This document shows positions 6,987-21,900 of a stretch of DNA of 47,066 nucleotides, one piece after another; positions within the stretch are counted from its first letter, which is position 1; each line of letters begins with the position of its first letter. The stretch comes from CAZVYN01 sp964631125 (GTDB lineage: Bacteria; Eisenbacteria; RBG-16-71-46; CAIMUX01), in assembly GCA_964631125.1 (NCBI GenBank), contig CAZVYN010000027.1:1-47066 (forward strand). Reading direction: 5' to 3'. The notes under the pieces were generated by a model that worked only from the letters and a program-made list of their open reading frames with translations, had not been told where the DNA came from and did no database searches. The translations under genes were made by a program, and so were the position numbers.

Positions 6987-9900
6987 CTACTCACGCCAGA
7001 GGACGACCTTCAGGTTGGCCTCTTCGGTCCTGGCGCCATCGGTCGCGGTGAGGCGAACGATGTAGCTACCGTTCGCGAGGTCGGTGTGATCCGAAGACTC
7101 ACCCGCCCACGGAACCATGTGCGATCCGGCATCGAAGTGCTTCACCGCCGCCAAGGTCGCCACGTAGTTACCACCGAAGTCGTAGACCTTGGCGGTGACG
7201 TCGCCTCCCTTGCTCAGCGTGAAGTGGATCCCCGCGTCGGCCTCTTCAGGATTGAAGGGGTTCGGGTAGACCATGGCGCCAGTCATCGCCAGGATCGCCG
7301 TCTCGACACGGATCACCTTGGTGTTGTTGCAGCGGTTGCCCAGCAAGTCCGCCGAGCGGACCTGCACCGAGTACTCGCCCCGATCGAGCGGTCCTTCGAC
7401 CGTCGCCGTATAAACGCCGTCCTCGAGCTTCTCGCTATCGACCTCGACCGGATTCCCGCTCGGGTCGTACACGATCACGTCGATCGAGTTCTCGTCGATA
7501 CCGGCGCCGTCATCCGAGAAGTGGACCTCGATGAAGAGGTCTCCATCCGGAGTGACGGTCGCGAGCGGACTGACGATCTCGCACTGCGGCGGACGCATGT
7601 CGACGATGAACCGCTGCTCGACGTAGCGGCTGCCGATGTTGTCCGTCCAGTCCTGGATACCTGCGACGTAGATGTGCTGCTCCTGCGACTCGCTGTCGTA
7701 GGTGCAGTCGCGGCCGTAGACCAGGATGAAGTCGTCTTCGTCATCGAAGATGTCCCCCAATTCCGTGTCGCCGTCACTGCCGTCACCGCCGCCGCCGTAG
7801 GGACCGTCATCGTCCGGCGCCTCTTCCTGGATCCAGAGCGTGTCGACGTCGCAGCCGAAGCCGTGGCCGTCGCTGTACTGCTCGACGTGCTTGTCGCTGT
7901 ACCAGACGATCTCGAGCACGTCGTTGTGTCGGATGCGTCCGCCGCCGAGGACAGGAACCGGAACTCGCAGCGTGTCGGTGGCCGGGTTGTAGTCGGCCAG
8001 ACGCGGGCGGATCCAAGGCTCGAGCTCGTCAGCGGTGCCCGGGTGCAACAGCACGCGCTCTTCGATCTCATCGATATCGTTCTGGTTGTCCTCGTGATGG
8101 ACCAGCCAGAGGTCGTACTTCACCTCGCGGTCAGTGCCGTACGAGTTACCGAAGGTCAGGTCCTTGAAGAGGATTCCCGATCCAGCGTCGTACATCTTGA
8201 CCATGAGGCTGTCGTTGCTCGGATTCATGTAGCCCGCGAGGTTGATCAGACGCGGATTCGTGACCCAGCCGCCATCGAACTCGACGTACGGAGGCGTGCG
8301 ATCGACGAAGAACGTCCGGCTGGCCTCGACCCACTCCGCAGTCCCGTCCTCACCCATGTACCGAATGGTCAGGGTGTGCTCACCCTCGGCCAACCAGTCA
8401 CGCGGGAGTGACGAGTGGAAGTAGTTCAGTTCCATGACCGTTCCCGCCCCGTTGGCGTACTCCAGAGTCGCCACGCCGTCTCCACGCGTCCAATTGGCAA
8501 TGTAGACGTCGTTGTTATCCGGATCGTAGGGGTCGTCGGAACCGTCGTCTTCGAGGATGAAGTCGAACCAGGTCGCCCAATACTCGCCGTCGATCAACAA
8601 CTCGACCGATTCCGGCGCGATGGTCTGACCCGAACGATCCTTCAAGTAGGCGACGAACTCGGGGTCGACGTCCGTCCACCAGTCGTTGACGTACGGGCTC
8701 ATCGGCTCGACGCCAGCAAAGGTGACCGGTCCGTTCGCCTTCGGGATGAACAGGGCAAAGATGTTGCCCGTGATGAACGAGAGGTCGTCGAACCCTGATT
8801 CCAGGTTATCCACCCGGAAGCAGACCTCGTTCGCGAGCGTGTCGACGTGGATGTGGCTGATACCGCCGCCACTCCACGAAGCGGTCTCGTCGAAGACGCC
8901 GCCGCCGAGAGGCGAGGCGACGTTCGAGTCGTCCGTGTTGCCGTCGTCGGACTCGAAGGACGACACCCAGCGGCGAACCGTGAGATCCCCTTCCGACGAC
9001 TGCGTTCCCGCCAATGCGGCCGCGACGGCGTCGTCTCGGTACTGGATGCAGACGAGCGCTTCGTAGCCCTCACGGAAGCCGGTGCTGATCTCGCCCTTCC
9101 CGCTGTCGGAGCGCAGCTCGATGTAGTACGTCGTGTCCTCGACCAGGTTCAGATACATCTGCTGGTCGCGATCGGCCAGCGGCGGGTAGGTCGGAGCGAC
9201 GAGCAGACAGCCTTCGTCGTCCCAGGCGCCCGGCTCGATCTTCACGGAGACGCCGAGTCCGTCATACGCCGGGGTGAAGACCGTGCCGTTCGTGCCCACC
9301 GCCTCGTTGACCGAGAACTCACGAATCGAAGCGTGATCCATGTCGATCCACTGCGCGATGCCCGCAGTGCCGTCGAGTCCGGTCACACAGATGTCGTAGT
9401 TAGAGCAGCTCACGCTCTCACCATCGCCCTCGAGGTGGAACCAGCCGCGCCAGATCGTCGGATCATCGATGCTGCGGACAAGCGCGCCGTCCCAGTCTTC
9501 GACGTACGGCGAGATGTTCTGCACCTCGTCCGTGGTCGGGAACTCGTCAGGCGTATTGACCTCAGAGATGATGAGAACGCGAGGCGTCTCGTCGGCCGCG
9601 GTCATCTTGACCTCGATATTGATGATCTCTCGGCCCGAAGCGGAGTGGGCCACCACCTGCGTGCGGACGTACTCGATGACCTGTACGCCGTTCTGCTGCT
9701 CCGCAGAACGCTCCGATTCGAGCGTGACCATGCCGTCGATCTCGCGAACGATGTTCGCGGCGAGGGTCGGCACCACGTCCGTCGGATTGTCGCCGTAGCG
9801 GTTGCCGTCGCTGTCCTCGGCCAGGGCGCGAACCCAGAGCTGAGTGACCGACGGATCGAACTGCGTCAGGTCGATCATCGCGTACCAGATGGTCTCTGTC

Positions 9901-12900
9901 GTCACGTCGTCCTGGCTGGAGTACTGCTCCGAGACGCCGATGTTGATCCACTCCCCGACGGGCGAAGTCTCACCGGCCGTGCGGATGTTGTACTGGAACT
10001 GGACGTCGATGATCGAAGGATCGCTCTCGGCGAGTGCATACAGCGTCGTCCGCGAGGGCGGGTTGTCGCCGTGCAGCTGGAGGTCCGTATCCCAGCAAGC
10101 GATCCGCGCGATCGGCGGAATGCTGTCGGTGACGCGAACGTTCGCCGGCTGCGACCAGGTGAAGCTGTTCGCTCCGACCGGGTTGTTGCACTCATCCTTG
10201 GCGCCGACGCGGAGGAAGTACTGACCTTCCGCCAGGCCGGTGGTATTCCAGAGCACGGAGTCACTGACCGCCGAAGCGTCGCCATGATCCGACGGGTCGA
10301 AGTAGCGGACGCCGAGGTCGCGCCACACCTCACCATCGTTCAGGTCGCCGTCCGGAGCGGAGAGCGGCAGGTCGATTGCAACCTGGAACTGCATGACGGA
10401 GATGCCCGTCTCGTAGTTCCGGCCGGTGACCGGGTCCGGCTCGTTCGGGAGACAGAACTCGTCGTCCGACGCGGTGCCGTAGACCACGACTCGCGTACCG
10501 ACGCTCACGTCCGTGTACTGGCCGCCGTCATTCGGATCCTGCGTGGTGTCCTGACCCTCCCACCAGATGTTCGAGATCTGCACGCGGTTGGGGTTCGACT
10601 CGTCGACGACGTTCTTCCACGTGTAGACCGTCGAGGCGTTGCCAGAGGAGTCGATGACACGGGCGCGCAGGTCGTACAGACCTGAGTCGTCGCCGTCGCC
10701 TTCTCCGACGTCGCCGCCATCGCAGTCACGCGGAACGTTGCTCAGCAGGTCGAGATCCAACACCGCGGAATAGCGATTCGTGACGTCGTCGTAGTTGACG
10801 GCGTCCAGGTCTCCGCCCGCTAGCAGCGTCCACCCGGTCGAATCGGCATCGCTGCCCTTGACCTCGAAGACCACCTGGTAGACATCGTCGTGGATGCTGT
10901 TCGCACCACGATCCACTTCCACGATCAGATCGAGATCGTCGCCGTCCGCATCGTCGACCTGCGGGCACCAGCGGTCGCCCGGGGCGACGAGCGTCGTCGG
11001 CGGGGCGTCGTAGTCCACGTAGACCAGCATGATGTCCGGGTTCGCGCAGACGTTGCCGACGTTGTCGACACCGACCGCAGCCACCTCGTACCAGGCATTG
11101 TGAGTCAGCGTGCGGAGATCCCAACTGCCCAACGTCCAAGTGACGTTGTCGGGGCTGCCGACGAGATCCGCGTCGATCAGGCTCCACGTCGCGTCGCCCT
11201 GGAGGCGATAGACGAACTCGACATGGTCGAGGTCGCGATCACCCGTCAGCAGCTTCGCTTCGATGAAGCTGAACCCGCGCGCGTGGACCCGAGTCGGCAT
11301 CGCGATCGGCGTGTCGTCGCCCAACTCCTCGTCCCGATCCGCGAGCTGCCGTTGCGCCTGCGTGATCTCGAGGCAAGGCGCGATCGTATCGATGATGTCG
11401 AGCGTGATGTGCCTCGTGCCGACACCGGAGACGTTCAGATCGTCGAACATCGTCAGATGGTCGACCTCGTTGCAAACCACGTCACTGACCGCCGCGACGA
11501 AGTCGTACGACTCACCGACCGAGAGGGCCGGGTTGTTGATCTCGTCGGTCGGCTCGGTCAGGTGGCCGAGGCGGACGTCAAACGAGTACGGACGCGTCGG
11601 ATCGGGATTTCCATCCTCGATGTCGACGCCCGCAGCCGTGGGCACCATGCCCCACGAGTCAGCCATGTTCAGGTCGCGGCTGCGCTTGAACCAGAACGTG
11701 ACTTCCGCGTCCTCGTTGTTGTCCACCGTATTGCTGCCCGCCAGGAGCGTCCGCGCGAAGAGCGTGAAGTCGCCGTTCCGCTGAACCGTGAGGGTCTTCT
11801 CGACGGCCGGCGTGGCGGCGTTCACGTCCATCTGCGTGGTCAGGCCCGTGTTGTCGATGACGATGCGCGCCGCGGTCCAGTCCAAGGTGGTCTGGTCCTC
11901 CACGTTGCCCTCTTCGTCGACCGCGTAGGCGGCGAGTTCGTAGGTTCCGTCCGGATAGAGACGGTTCCCGTCCAGGCCCACCTCGAGCGTGTTCCAGGTC
12001 AGGTGCCAGTAGTAGAGCGGGAAGAACGGTGAGTACTCGTCCTTGCCCAGGTCGTAGGTCTCGACGGTGTTGCCCGCCTCATCTAGGCGGCGCGCCTGGA
12101 AGACAACGTAGCCGATGCCGTCATCGATGCTCTCGTCATCCGCCCAGGTCCGACCGACCAACGTGATCGTCCGCGCGACGCGGACTTCGTTCCGGTCGTT
12201 CGCGTCGGAGAGGTAGCTCTCGGTCACGTCGCGCGGGAACGTGTTGCACACGTCGCCGACCGCGAGGCCCGAGCAGTCCTCAGCCGACACTCCAGGCTCG
12301 TCGCCTTCGGAGATGAGGAAGTCGAGCCCCTCGTTGAAGAACGGACCTTCGTCGGTTCCGTCGCTTCCGTCGCTTCCGTCGGTGCCTTCACCGCGATCCG
12401 CCACGTTGACCGCAGCGAACTCGCCGTACGCAGGCGCCCAGACTTCCCAACCCTTGCGGGTCAGTTCGTCGATATCCGCCGAATCGGGGATGTCGTCACA
12501 TTCGTCGTCCACGTAGTAGACCAGGCCCTCGATCGCGATGATCTTGGTCCGGTCCGGCGCCGCGTTGTCGTCGACCGTGATGGTGAAGTCGTTCGGGTGA
12601 AGGATCGTTGCGTCGTTGCCGGCCGAGTCCCAGACGATGAGCCGGAATTCGAACTCGGTATCACGCACCACCCATTCAGGCGCGACCCACGCGAAGCGTG
12701 AGATCCACATGGCGTTGTCGGTGTCGATGCCGGCGCCCTGCGGCGCCTCATCGGTTCCCCAGACGATCCACTCGCCCGTACCCACCTCTCGGTACTGCAG
12801 CTGGACCGCGTCCACGTCCGTGAACTCCAGGTCCTGCGTGCTGATCTCGAAGTTGACAGTCCCGCTGACCTCGACGTGATTCGTGGGCGAATCGTCGTTC

Positions 12901-15900
12901 CAGTCGAACAGGGTCGGGTCGGTCGCATCGACCGTGAGGTCCTGCACCGTCTCCTGCAGCACGTTGGTGTTGCCGGCCTCATCGGTGGCAACCGCACGGA
13001 ACTGCATCGGGCCTTCCGCCTCGACGGCGTCGGCGAAGTCTTCGACGTGCAGCCACCAGACGAAGCGGGGTTCGCCGCCGCCCGGGACGTAGTCGAGGTT
13101 CGTCTGACGCTCCATCATTCCGGACTGACCCGCGAGGTCGTCGAAGTCGCGCCACGAACCGATCGCATCCGTGGCGAAGCGCCACTGGATCTCGACCGTC
13201 TCGACGTCGCCGTCGGTCGTCGTCACCTGGAAGATGACGTCCTTCGTGTCGGGATCCGGGTAGATCACGAGGCTCTCGTGCGCCGGCACTCCGTCGTCCT
13301 CGTACGGCACAGACTCGACGAACCCATCGAAGAGCGGTCCGTCGACGTCGTACTGGACTTCCGGCGCTGTCCGGTCGATGCGGACAGTCACCTTGGCGGC
13401 CTCGCTGAAGGAGGACTCGTTGCCGTCCTGGTCGACCGTGGTCGCCCAGAGAACGTACGTGCCCTCCGCGAGATCATCCGCGTCCCAGACGATCGAGAAC
13501 GTGCCGTCGCTCGCGTCGAAGTCGACACCGATCAGAACCGAATCACCATCGGCTCCGACCATGTAGACGTTGACCTTCGCGACCTGCACCTCGTTCGGAC
13601 CGATCGTTCCCTCGATTGTGACCGGGTCCTTGGCCTGGATCGCGAGCGTCTCGACCGAATCGATGACCCTGTCGTCGATCTCGGTGATGTACGCGTGCGG
13701 CGTCGTGTCGTCGTTCAAGAGGATGAGGGTCGTCGGCGGACCGAAGCCGTCGGCGTCCGTATCCTCGTTCCCAGCGACGTCGGTCGCGACCAACCGCAAG
13801 CGGACGTACTCGTCCAGCTCCCAGTCTTCCGCTTCCGTCCACGCGCCGATGAAGTCCCAACCACGCGGCGTCCAGGTCATCTGGTACGCGTCACCGTTGT
13901 TGGGGTTCTCGAGGCGCGGCAGGTCGCCGTTGTCGATCGGGGTCGGGTCGAGGTCGAACCAGAAGTTCGCCGCCGAGCCGTTCGGGGTCTCGGCGCCGTC
14001 GGCGCCGTCATGGATGTTGGTATCGCCGATCGAGAAGGTCCGATCTCCGTCGGTGTCCTCCCAGACCTCGTCGATTCCGTTGTCGAAGTACCCGGCATTC
14101 CCGGCGAGAGGATCGTCCACGTAGTAGAGCGAACCGTCGTCGGCGCCCAGGCGAGCCTGGAAGCGAACGAAGTCGGGGTCATCCGAGCACTCCCCCGGAA
14201 GTTCACCCTCGGTCGCCATACCGACGAGCAGGATCGCCTCGTCGTACGCGAACACCTCACCCGGCAGCGGCTGCGAGAGCTGCGCGCTCGGCTCGTTGTT
14301 GTCGACGGAGAGCACCAACGTAACGCCCGGGATCTGACGATCCGAGTAGCCAGAGTTGTAGCCGTCGTCGCGAGCGATCACGCGGATCCAGATCGGCGAG
14401 ACGAGCTCGCCTTCTTCGTCGAAGAAGCCGTCACCGTCGTTGTCGAATCCATCCGTCTCGCCATCGACCGGGGTCCAAGCGACCGCCCAGCCGTTGTCGT
14501 CCGGATCGGTGTCCTCACCGATCGTGACCCAGTCGATCCCGCCGTTCGGCGAGTACTGGAAGATCGCGAGGTCGACCGCGAGGATGTTCAGGTCGGTGTA
14601 CGGGAAGTCGCTGATCTCAGCCACCAGCGTGTAGCTCTGCTGGGGCGAGACGCAGTCGAAGTCGATCGGCTGATTCTCATCGTTGAGCAACGTGATCGAC
14701 TGGACCACCGGCTCGTCGCGATCGTGAATGAACACGACCTCGCCCTGATGCGTGTCCGGGTCTCCCGGCATTCCGCTGTTCAGCGTGGTGCCCGAATTCC
14801 CCTGGCTATCCCAAACCGTGGCCACCGCGTGGTGGACGGAGTGATTGTCCAGGTCGGTCAGGTTGTCCAGGTGGACGTACCAGAACGGCGTCCCCGGAAC
14901 GATGAGCGCCGAATAGTCGGTGCATCCCCCGAGCAGGTTCTTCTCGCAGGGGCAGGTGTTGCGGGCATCGATCACCGTCTCCTGCTCATCGCCGACCAGG
15001 TCGACGAGGAAGCGGTAGTGGTGAGTCGTGTCCACGTCGAACCGGCCGGTCGCCTGCCAGAAATCGCCCATGTCCGTCATCTGGTACTCGCGCGTCCACG
15101 TGCTGCCGGAATCCGTGGAGATCTGGAGAACGATGTTCTCCAAGCTCTCGGGCGTCCATCGCTCGTAGTCGTCCTCGTAGAAGGTGATCGGAATGTCGAT
15201 GTAGGTGGCGCTCGAGCTGTACTCGTCGGCCGGGAAGTTCCGGACCACTTCGGCCGGATTGTTCTTCAGCACCCACGAGGTGATGGTCAACAGAACCGAG
15301 TCGATGCCACTGCCGCCCGTCGAATCGTCGGAGGCGGTGATGAAGACGTCGGTCTCGATACCACTCAGCTTGGCCGCGTAGTCGTAGTTCTGCAGGTCGT
15401 CACCCGAATTGAACAGCGGGTTGCCCGGGGTATTCCAGTCCGGACAGGTCAGCTGATCGGCGGGATCGTTGTCGCTGAAGTCGAGACCCCAGATCTGGAC
15501 GAGAGGGCGATCCTGATCGTCGAGGATCAGGTGATTCCCTTCGCTCAGGAGCGCCTCGAGGAAGTCGCAACCGTCTTCGCCATCTTCACCGCCCTCGTCG
15601 AGTCCGCCGTCACCGTTGACGTCGAAGCTCGCGACAGCGATCAGGTCGTAGGCGTCGGTCGCCGGATTGCTCGGGGCCGGGATGCCGCCCTCGCCCTGGC
15701 TCCACGCCACCGTGTACGGAGCGAACTCGTCGCCTTCGGCGATCTGCTCCCACCCGGTGATGTTGTAGCTGACGAGGAGGACGTCCTCACCGTCCGGACG
15801 CGCTCCGAAGACAATCGCGTTGTTCGCCGTGTCGACGGTGAAGTCGAACTTGGTCGGACCGACAACCGCAGACAGGTCGGAGTGGAACGTCGCCACGGTG

Positions 15901-18900
15901 CCGTTGACCGTGACCACGACTCCATCACCCAACTCGGTGCTGACGATGGTCTCTCCGAGCGCCTCGGACGTGTACGGCGCCAGCGGCTGGACGCGCGTCG
16001 GATCGATGTTCTCTTCCAGCACGCGCTCGGCGTAGTAGAAGAACACACCGGTCGTCGGCTCCTGGCTCGGGTCGATCAGCTCTCCGGTGATGACGTACGA
16101 GTCACCAACCGCGGCGTGATCCGGCGCGGCCGGCGGAGGGGCCGGGTCCGACACGAAGGCGAAGTCGACGCCCGCGTTGTCGAACTTCTTGAAGCACCAC
16201 GGATTCTCCGGCGCCGGGTTGTAGTTCCCCGTCTCGTCGTAAGCCCGCGGATAGAACTCATACGAACCGCTCGGCAGCAGATCCGTGGCGATGTCGAAGT
16301 CGTATGGGTAGACGGCATCCACCTCGGTGAATCCGTCCGCGGCCATCGACTTGAACTGCATCGCGGCGAAACCGCTGTCCGGGTAGCAGCTCGGATCGAG
16401 TCGGTACCAGAGTTCCACGCGGTCGATCGAGGAGGTGTCCTCGGCCGTCACGAAGACGCGCACCGTGTCGGTGTCGGCGCCGAACGTCGCGCAACCGTCG
16501 TCGTCCATGATCGACGGGCTGACGTCGAGCTGGACTCCGTCCAGGCCCTCGGCGCGGACGATGTCCGCCTCGGGCGGCTGGTTCTCGCCGATGATCACGG
16601 CAAGGATGTCCGACGTCTCGTCCGCGCGGTAGATGTCGCAGACCTGGTCGAACGCCGTCGCCCGGAACAGGACATTGACGTCCGTCCAGAGCGGCAGATC
16701 CGTGATGTCCAGGTAGACACAGAACGGCGCTTCGTAGTCCTGCGGACTACCCGGATCCGGCGGCGTTCCGACGAGCGGATCCTCGTCGACCACTCCGTCG
16801 AAGTCGTTGTCCACGCTGTCGAGGACGTCCTCACCCGACAGCGGGATCAGAGCCCATCCGATCGGCGTGTCGACTACTCCGTTGGCGCCCGGCGAGCGAA
16901 CGAAGTCGATTGCGGGGCCGTCGTAGACGTAGTTCCCGTTGAGATCGTTGAAGATTTCGTCTTCGTTGAACTCACCGATCTGGGCGCCGAGGGTGTCGTT
17001 GACGTCGGCGTAGAAGTCGTCGTCGTTGTTCACGTCCAGCGAGTTGTACGTCGCTCCGCCGTTGAGGCTGTACTCGAAGAGCATCCGGGCGATGTCCGAA
17101 TCACCCTCCGCACAGATCTTGATCCACTTCGTCGAGCCGTTGACGTATGGCGTCGGGAAGCCGGTCGAGACGTCGAGCACCGTGCCATCGGGCAACGTGA
17201 TGGTGACGATGTTGGCATCCGGGAGGACCGTGTCGATCCGGACCAACTCCAACTCCTCGGGATTCTGAGCCGACGGGTCGTAGCAGGTGTAGGTGATCAC
17301 GTCTTCCTGGTTGGTCTCGTCGATAGCGATCGACCAGGTCAGGTAGCTGCCCTCCGGCAAGCCGGTGGCATCCCACGCGACGTTCCAGAGATCGAGGGCA
17401 TTGTTGTCACCCTCGAGCTCGTTCTCGCGGAAGATCCAGTCCGACTGGTCGAGCCCGTCCGTGCCGCCGTCGTTGCTGGCGTAGAACTCGTCGTCCTGGA
17501 ATGCCGTCAGGGTCACGCCGTTCGGAATGTCGCCGTCTTCGCCGATGACTTCGTCGTCATCGCCGTCGTCGAAGATTCCGTCGCCGTCGTCCAAGACGAC
17601 CGGGTCGCGGGACGAGTACCCGTCGTTCTCCGGATCCCAGAACATGTAATACGATCCGCCCAACTGCTCGGCGTAGAGAAGCTCGTCGAGCTTGTCGCCG
17701 CCGAGGTCACCGTCGGTGTCATCCTCGGACGGACGGTACAGCACCGCGTCGCCGCGGCCCGAAGCGTCGTCGTCGAGATCGATCACGACCCAGCTGTTGC
17801 CATCGTTGGCGCAGCCGTCGCCGTTCGCGTCGAAGTAGTACTCGAAGCGAACCTTGTCGATCTCGTAGTCGTGGATGTAGTGCACCGCGTACAGGTCGAA
17901 CTGCAGACCGCCCGTGCAGACTTCCGGCTGGATGTACGCCCGAAGCGGCTCATTGCGGACGCAGACGGTCGTGATGAACGCGGTCGTCGAGTCGCAGTTG
18001 CCTTCGATATCGCACGCCCAGGCGCGGACATCGTAGTTGCCGGTCTCGAGATCGAGCGTGTTCCAGGTCGCCTTGACCGGATTGGTCCAGTCGATGACGT
18101 TCGGCGGATCGCTGTACGGATCGCCGTGAACCGTCGCGATCGGGAGCCAGCCGAGGTCCGGCGAATCGTCGACAGGGTTGAACTCGAAGATGACCTTCAC
18201 GATGTCGTTCGTGATGTAGTCATCGGTCTCGGCGAGGTTACCGGCGCCGCTATCGGAACCGTTCCACTCGTCGTCGTTCGTTCCCGGAATTCCATCGGTA
18301 CCCGCGACGTCCACGCCCAGCGTGAAGATCCCGTCGCCGTCGACATCATCCTCGTCGGTGCCGCCTTCGTCGGCCTCGTCAACGAGCAGGTCGCCATCGT
18401 TGTCGGTGCCGTCTGTCAGAAGTGCGAGGTCTCCGTCGTCGTCGACCCCGGCGTCACCGGTCCGGAAGTCGAGACCAGCGACCCAGTCGAGCGGATTGCC
18501 ATCCGCATCGAGGTCGTTGTCTGCGACGTCCGCCCAGATGTTGATGCTGGAATCCGGCGCGACGCAGGTGCCGTCGGTCAGATCGTCGTCATCGCCGATC
18601 TGCGTGATCACGGTCGTCGGATTCGTTCCGTCGATCACGATCACCGTCAGCACGCAGAAGTCGTCTTCCTGCGTCTGATTGCCGAACTCGTCCTCGGCGA
18701 TCGCGCGGAAATAAACCGTGTCCGCGTTGGCCGCCGGGTAGTTGTTGATCGTGTACATCCCGTCGACGCTCGGCCACTCGGCCGTGAACGGCGCGGTGAT
18801 GTCGGTCGCGGTGAAGTCGATCGTGGTGAAGTCCGGATCGAACGACGCCTCGAAGGTGACCTCGACCGCGTCGTCATCGGCCGTAGCCGTCAACGTGTAC

Positions 18901-21900
18901 GGCTGAGGGTGCTTGCCGGCGTCGTAGATCTGGATCCCGGCGGCGGGACTGACGTCGGCGAAATCGGTCGGCGGAACGCCGTCGTTGTCGCCGTCGCCAT
19001 CCGCGTCGCAACCCGGAATCGCCGCGAGCGGAGCGTCGAGGTCCAGCGTGAAGCTGATCGGCTCGCTCCAGAGCTCGTCGAAGTTACCGGCCTTGTCGTG
19101 GGCGTTCGCACGGATCTGATGGATCGTCGCGCCATCGGCGGTCAGACCGTAGATCTCCGAGAGGAGCTCCCAGTCGACGTTCTCGCCGCTGTGCGTGTCG
19201 GCCCAGTTGAACGTGCGATTGAACCCTGACGTCGAGTCAGCCGCACCGCCGAGGTCGTAACCCACGTCCGGGAAGGTCCGGGACGAGTAGGTCATGTTCT
19301 CGTAGGCAGCTTCGACCACTTCGCCGTAGGCCAGCTCGTTCGCGTAGAAGGGCAGGTTCTTGGCGTCGGTGGCGTTGACCGGACGGCGTCCGAGAATGTG
19401 CGCGGCATCCACTCGGACGAAGTCCGCATCCACGCCGGGGCCCGGCGCCGGAGGAGCGTAGAGTCCGAGCGCGAACGGATCGTGGTCGATCGCGAGGATC
19501 GAGAATCCGTTGCCGATCGGCGCCGAAACGGCTTCTCCGTTGGCGATACCGTCCTCGTTGTCGTCGGCCGAGCCCGTGCCGTAGGTGCCGCTTTCCGGCG
19601 CCTCGTCAGCCTCGTCGGTCGAGCCGTCGTTGTCGTCGTCGAAGTTGTTCGAGCGACTCTCGTCGATGTTGTACCAGTAGATCCGACCGATGTTCGTGCC
19701 CGCGGTCGCGGACAACCCACCGTTCTCGTACGAGTCGTAGACGAAGAACGCGTCGTTGTCGTTGTCCGTGTAGTCGTTCATCGCATGCAGGCCATTGGAG
19801 TTGGTCGCCCCGCTGTCCTGCGTCGAGTCCTGCGCCGCCGCATGGACTTCACGGTCGGAGAAGTCGATACCCTCGCCGTCGTCGAGCGTGTCGAGAATTC
19901 CGTCCTCGTCCTCGTCGAAGGCGTTGCTATCGGCCAACGTCGAGTCGGCGTCCTCGTCGTAGAGTTCGCCACCCGGGAATCCATCGGCGTTCGCGTCGCT
20001 GTTGGCGGCGCCCGACTGCGGACCCGGGTCGAGGGTCAGGTTCTGCCAGCTCCCGGACGGCGCGGCCATGCTCGTGCCGATCCGGATGCGCATGTTGTTG
20101 TAGAGAACGTCACGGTCGCTGAAGTTCGCGCTCGTGAAGTCCACGTAGCGGCCCAGGTTGTAGACCGGATTGCCCGGGACGATGAGGTTCGTCCCCACTT
20201 CGGTCGCGGGTCCGCCTTCGTTGGCCAAGAAGCTGAACTCGCTCACGGTCGGCTCGCGCAAGTCGAGGACCGCGGCGAAACGCCGCTCCGGATCGCCGCC
20301 ATTCAACGTGTTGACGTGGAAAAGCGTGCGATTGAAGTCGGAAACGACATCGGTGAACGGCAGATTGCGTCCGGCCGGATACAGCGTGCGGACGTTGCCG
20401 TCGATCCCGTTGTCTTCGATGTTGATCACGATCGGCGTGTACGGATCGAGCATCGCGGCCGCGTTCGGGTTGGCCAGGCGATAGCCCTGGCGGACGCTTC
20501 CGCGGACCGACGCATCGGTCGAGCGAACCTCGTACCAACCGAACTCCTCGGCGTCGTTCGAGTCGAGATTCGGCTCGCCCGGATCGAAGATGTGGTCGCC
20601 CTTGTCGGTGTCGTTGACCCGGTCGAGGAAGGTCTCGCCCGCGTCGAAGGCTCCGTTGCCGTTCTCGTCGACGTACGGATCGCCGTAGGTCGCCAAGCCG
20701 TCACCTTCACCCTGATCGTTGGTGCCGGCGACGCCGTCGAGACCGACGTCGTCGAACTGCTCGCTCGGGTCGATCGTTCCGTCGTCGTTGAGATCGTCGG
20801 AGTTCTGCCAGTCGCCGTCGTTGTCGACCTGGTCCGCTCCGAGGGAGGCGAAGAGGATCGAGTCGGCGGGCGTACTGAAGCCCGAGATGTTTCCGCCCGT
20901 GTTGTCGATCTGGGTGAAGTCCGCCCAGGCGTGGAGCAGGGCGCTCCGTCCGAGCGGATTGTTGTCGTCCGGATCGAGGCAGTCGACGTAGGGCCGAGCG
21001 CCCAAGAAGCGGATGTTGATGTAGTCGTTCGCATTGTAGATGCGATACGGATTCCAGGGGTCGAACACGAAGTCGGCGTACGGTGTGGCCGCACTGCCCG
21101 CGATCGTGGCGTAGTTGCGCTGGAAGATGATCTGCGTGCCGGTCGAGAAGTCGGAGTCGCCACTCTTCGAGAAGACCCAGACGCAGAAGACCACCTGCGG
21201 GTCGGTCGGGATCAGCTCGATGAAGTCGAAGCTCCCGTTGACGTTCACAGTGCCGGCGCCGAGGCGGTTGTCGGTCAACGGATCGGGTCCGTCGAAGACC
21301 ACGACCGAGTCGGCGTCGCACGGGATCGCGCCCTCGTCACCGTAGATGTAGTGCGTCACCCCGGCGGTCAGCGAGTCACCCACGATATGGATGACGTCAT
21401 GATCCCAGTCGGCCGAGTCGGCCTCGGCCGGGAGGCTCACGTCGCTGATGAAGTCGCGGGGCGGGCAGAGCGGTCCGACCAGGAACGCACCGAAGAGGTG
21501 GTTCGAGACCGGGTTGTTCCCGAGATCGCCTCGCTGCGAGAGGTTGCCCCAGAGATCGCCGGCCGCCACGAGGACGTAGATCTGGTCGCCCTCCTGGAGG
21601 ATGACTCCGTCCGTGGTCATCGTGACGCCCGGATCGATCAAGAACCCGGCGCGGTTGAGCGTCGGGCTGTTGGTGACCTGCGGCTCGAAGTCTCCGAGCG
21701 GAATCGCGCTTCCCAGATAGGTGTTCATCCAGGTCGATGTGATGTTGCTCGGCGATTCCTTCGTGAAGAAGAGGTAGTAGTCCTCGGTATCCGTGCCGTT
21801 GGTCTCCGTCCAGGCCACGAAGATCGAGTCGATGCCGGCCACGTCGTTCCACCGGTCGTAGGTGAACTCGGCGCTTTCGGTGATCACCGTGGTGAAGGGA

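Noticed and set aside
12876..19229. A 2,117-codon open frame on the plus strand opposite the giant gene, and another at 19398-22310
   Set aside because: Both are antisense shadows. The giant gene is rich in GAC/GTC/GAT codons, which leave the opposite strand almost free of stops. The products are Val/Arg/Asp-rich with no domain, and have no suitable ribosome binding site.
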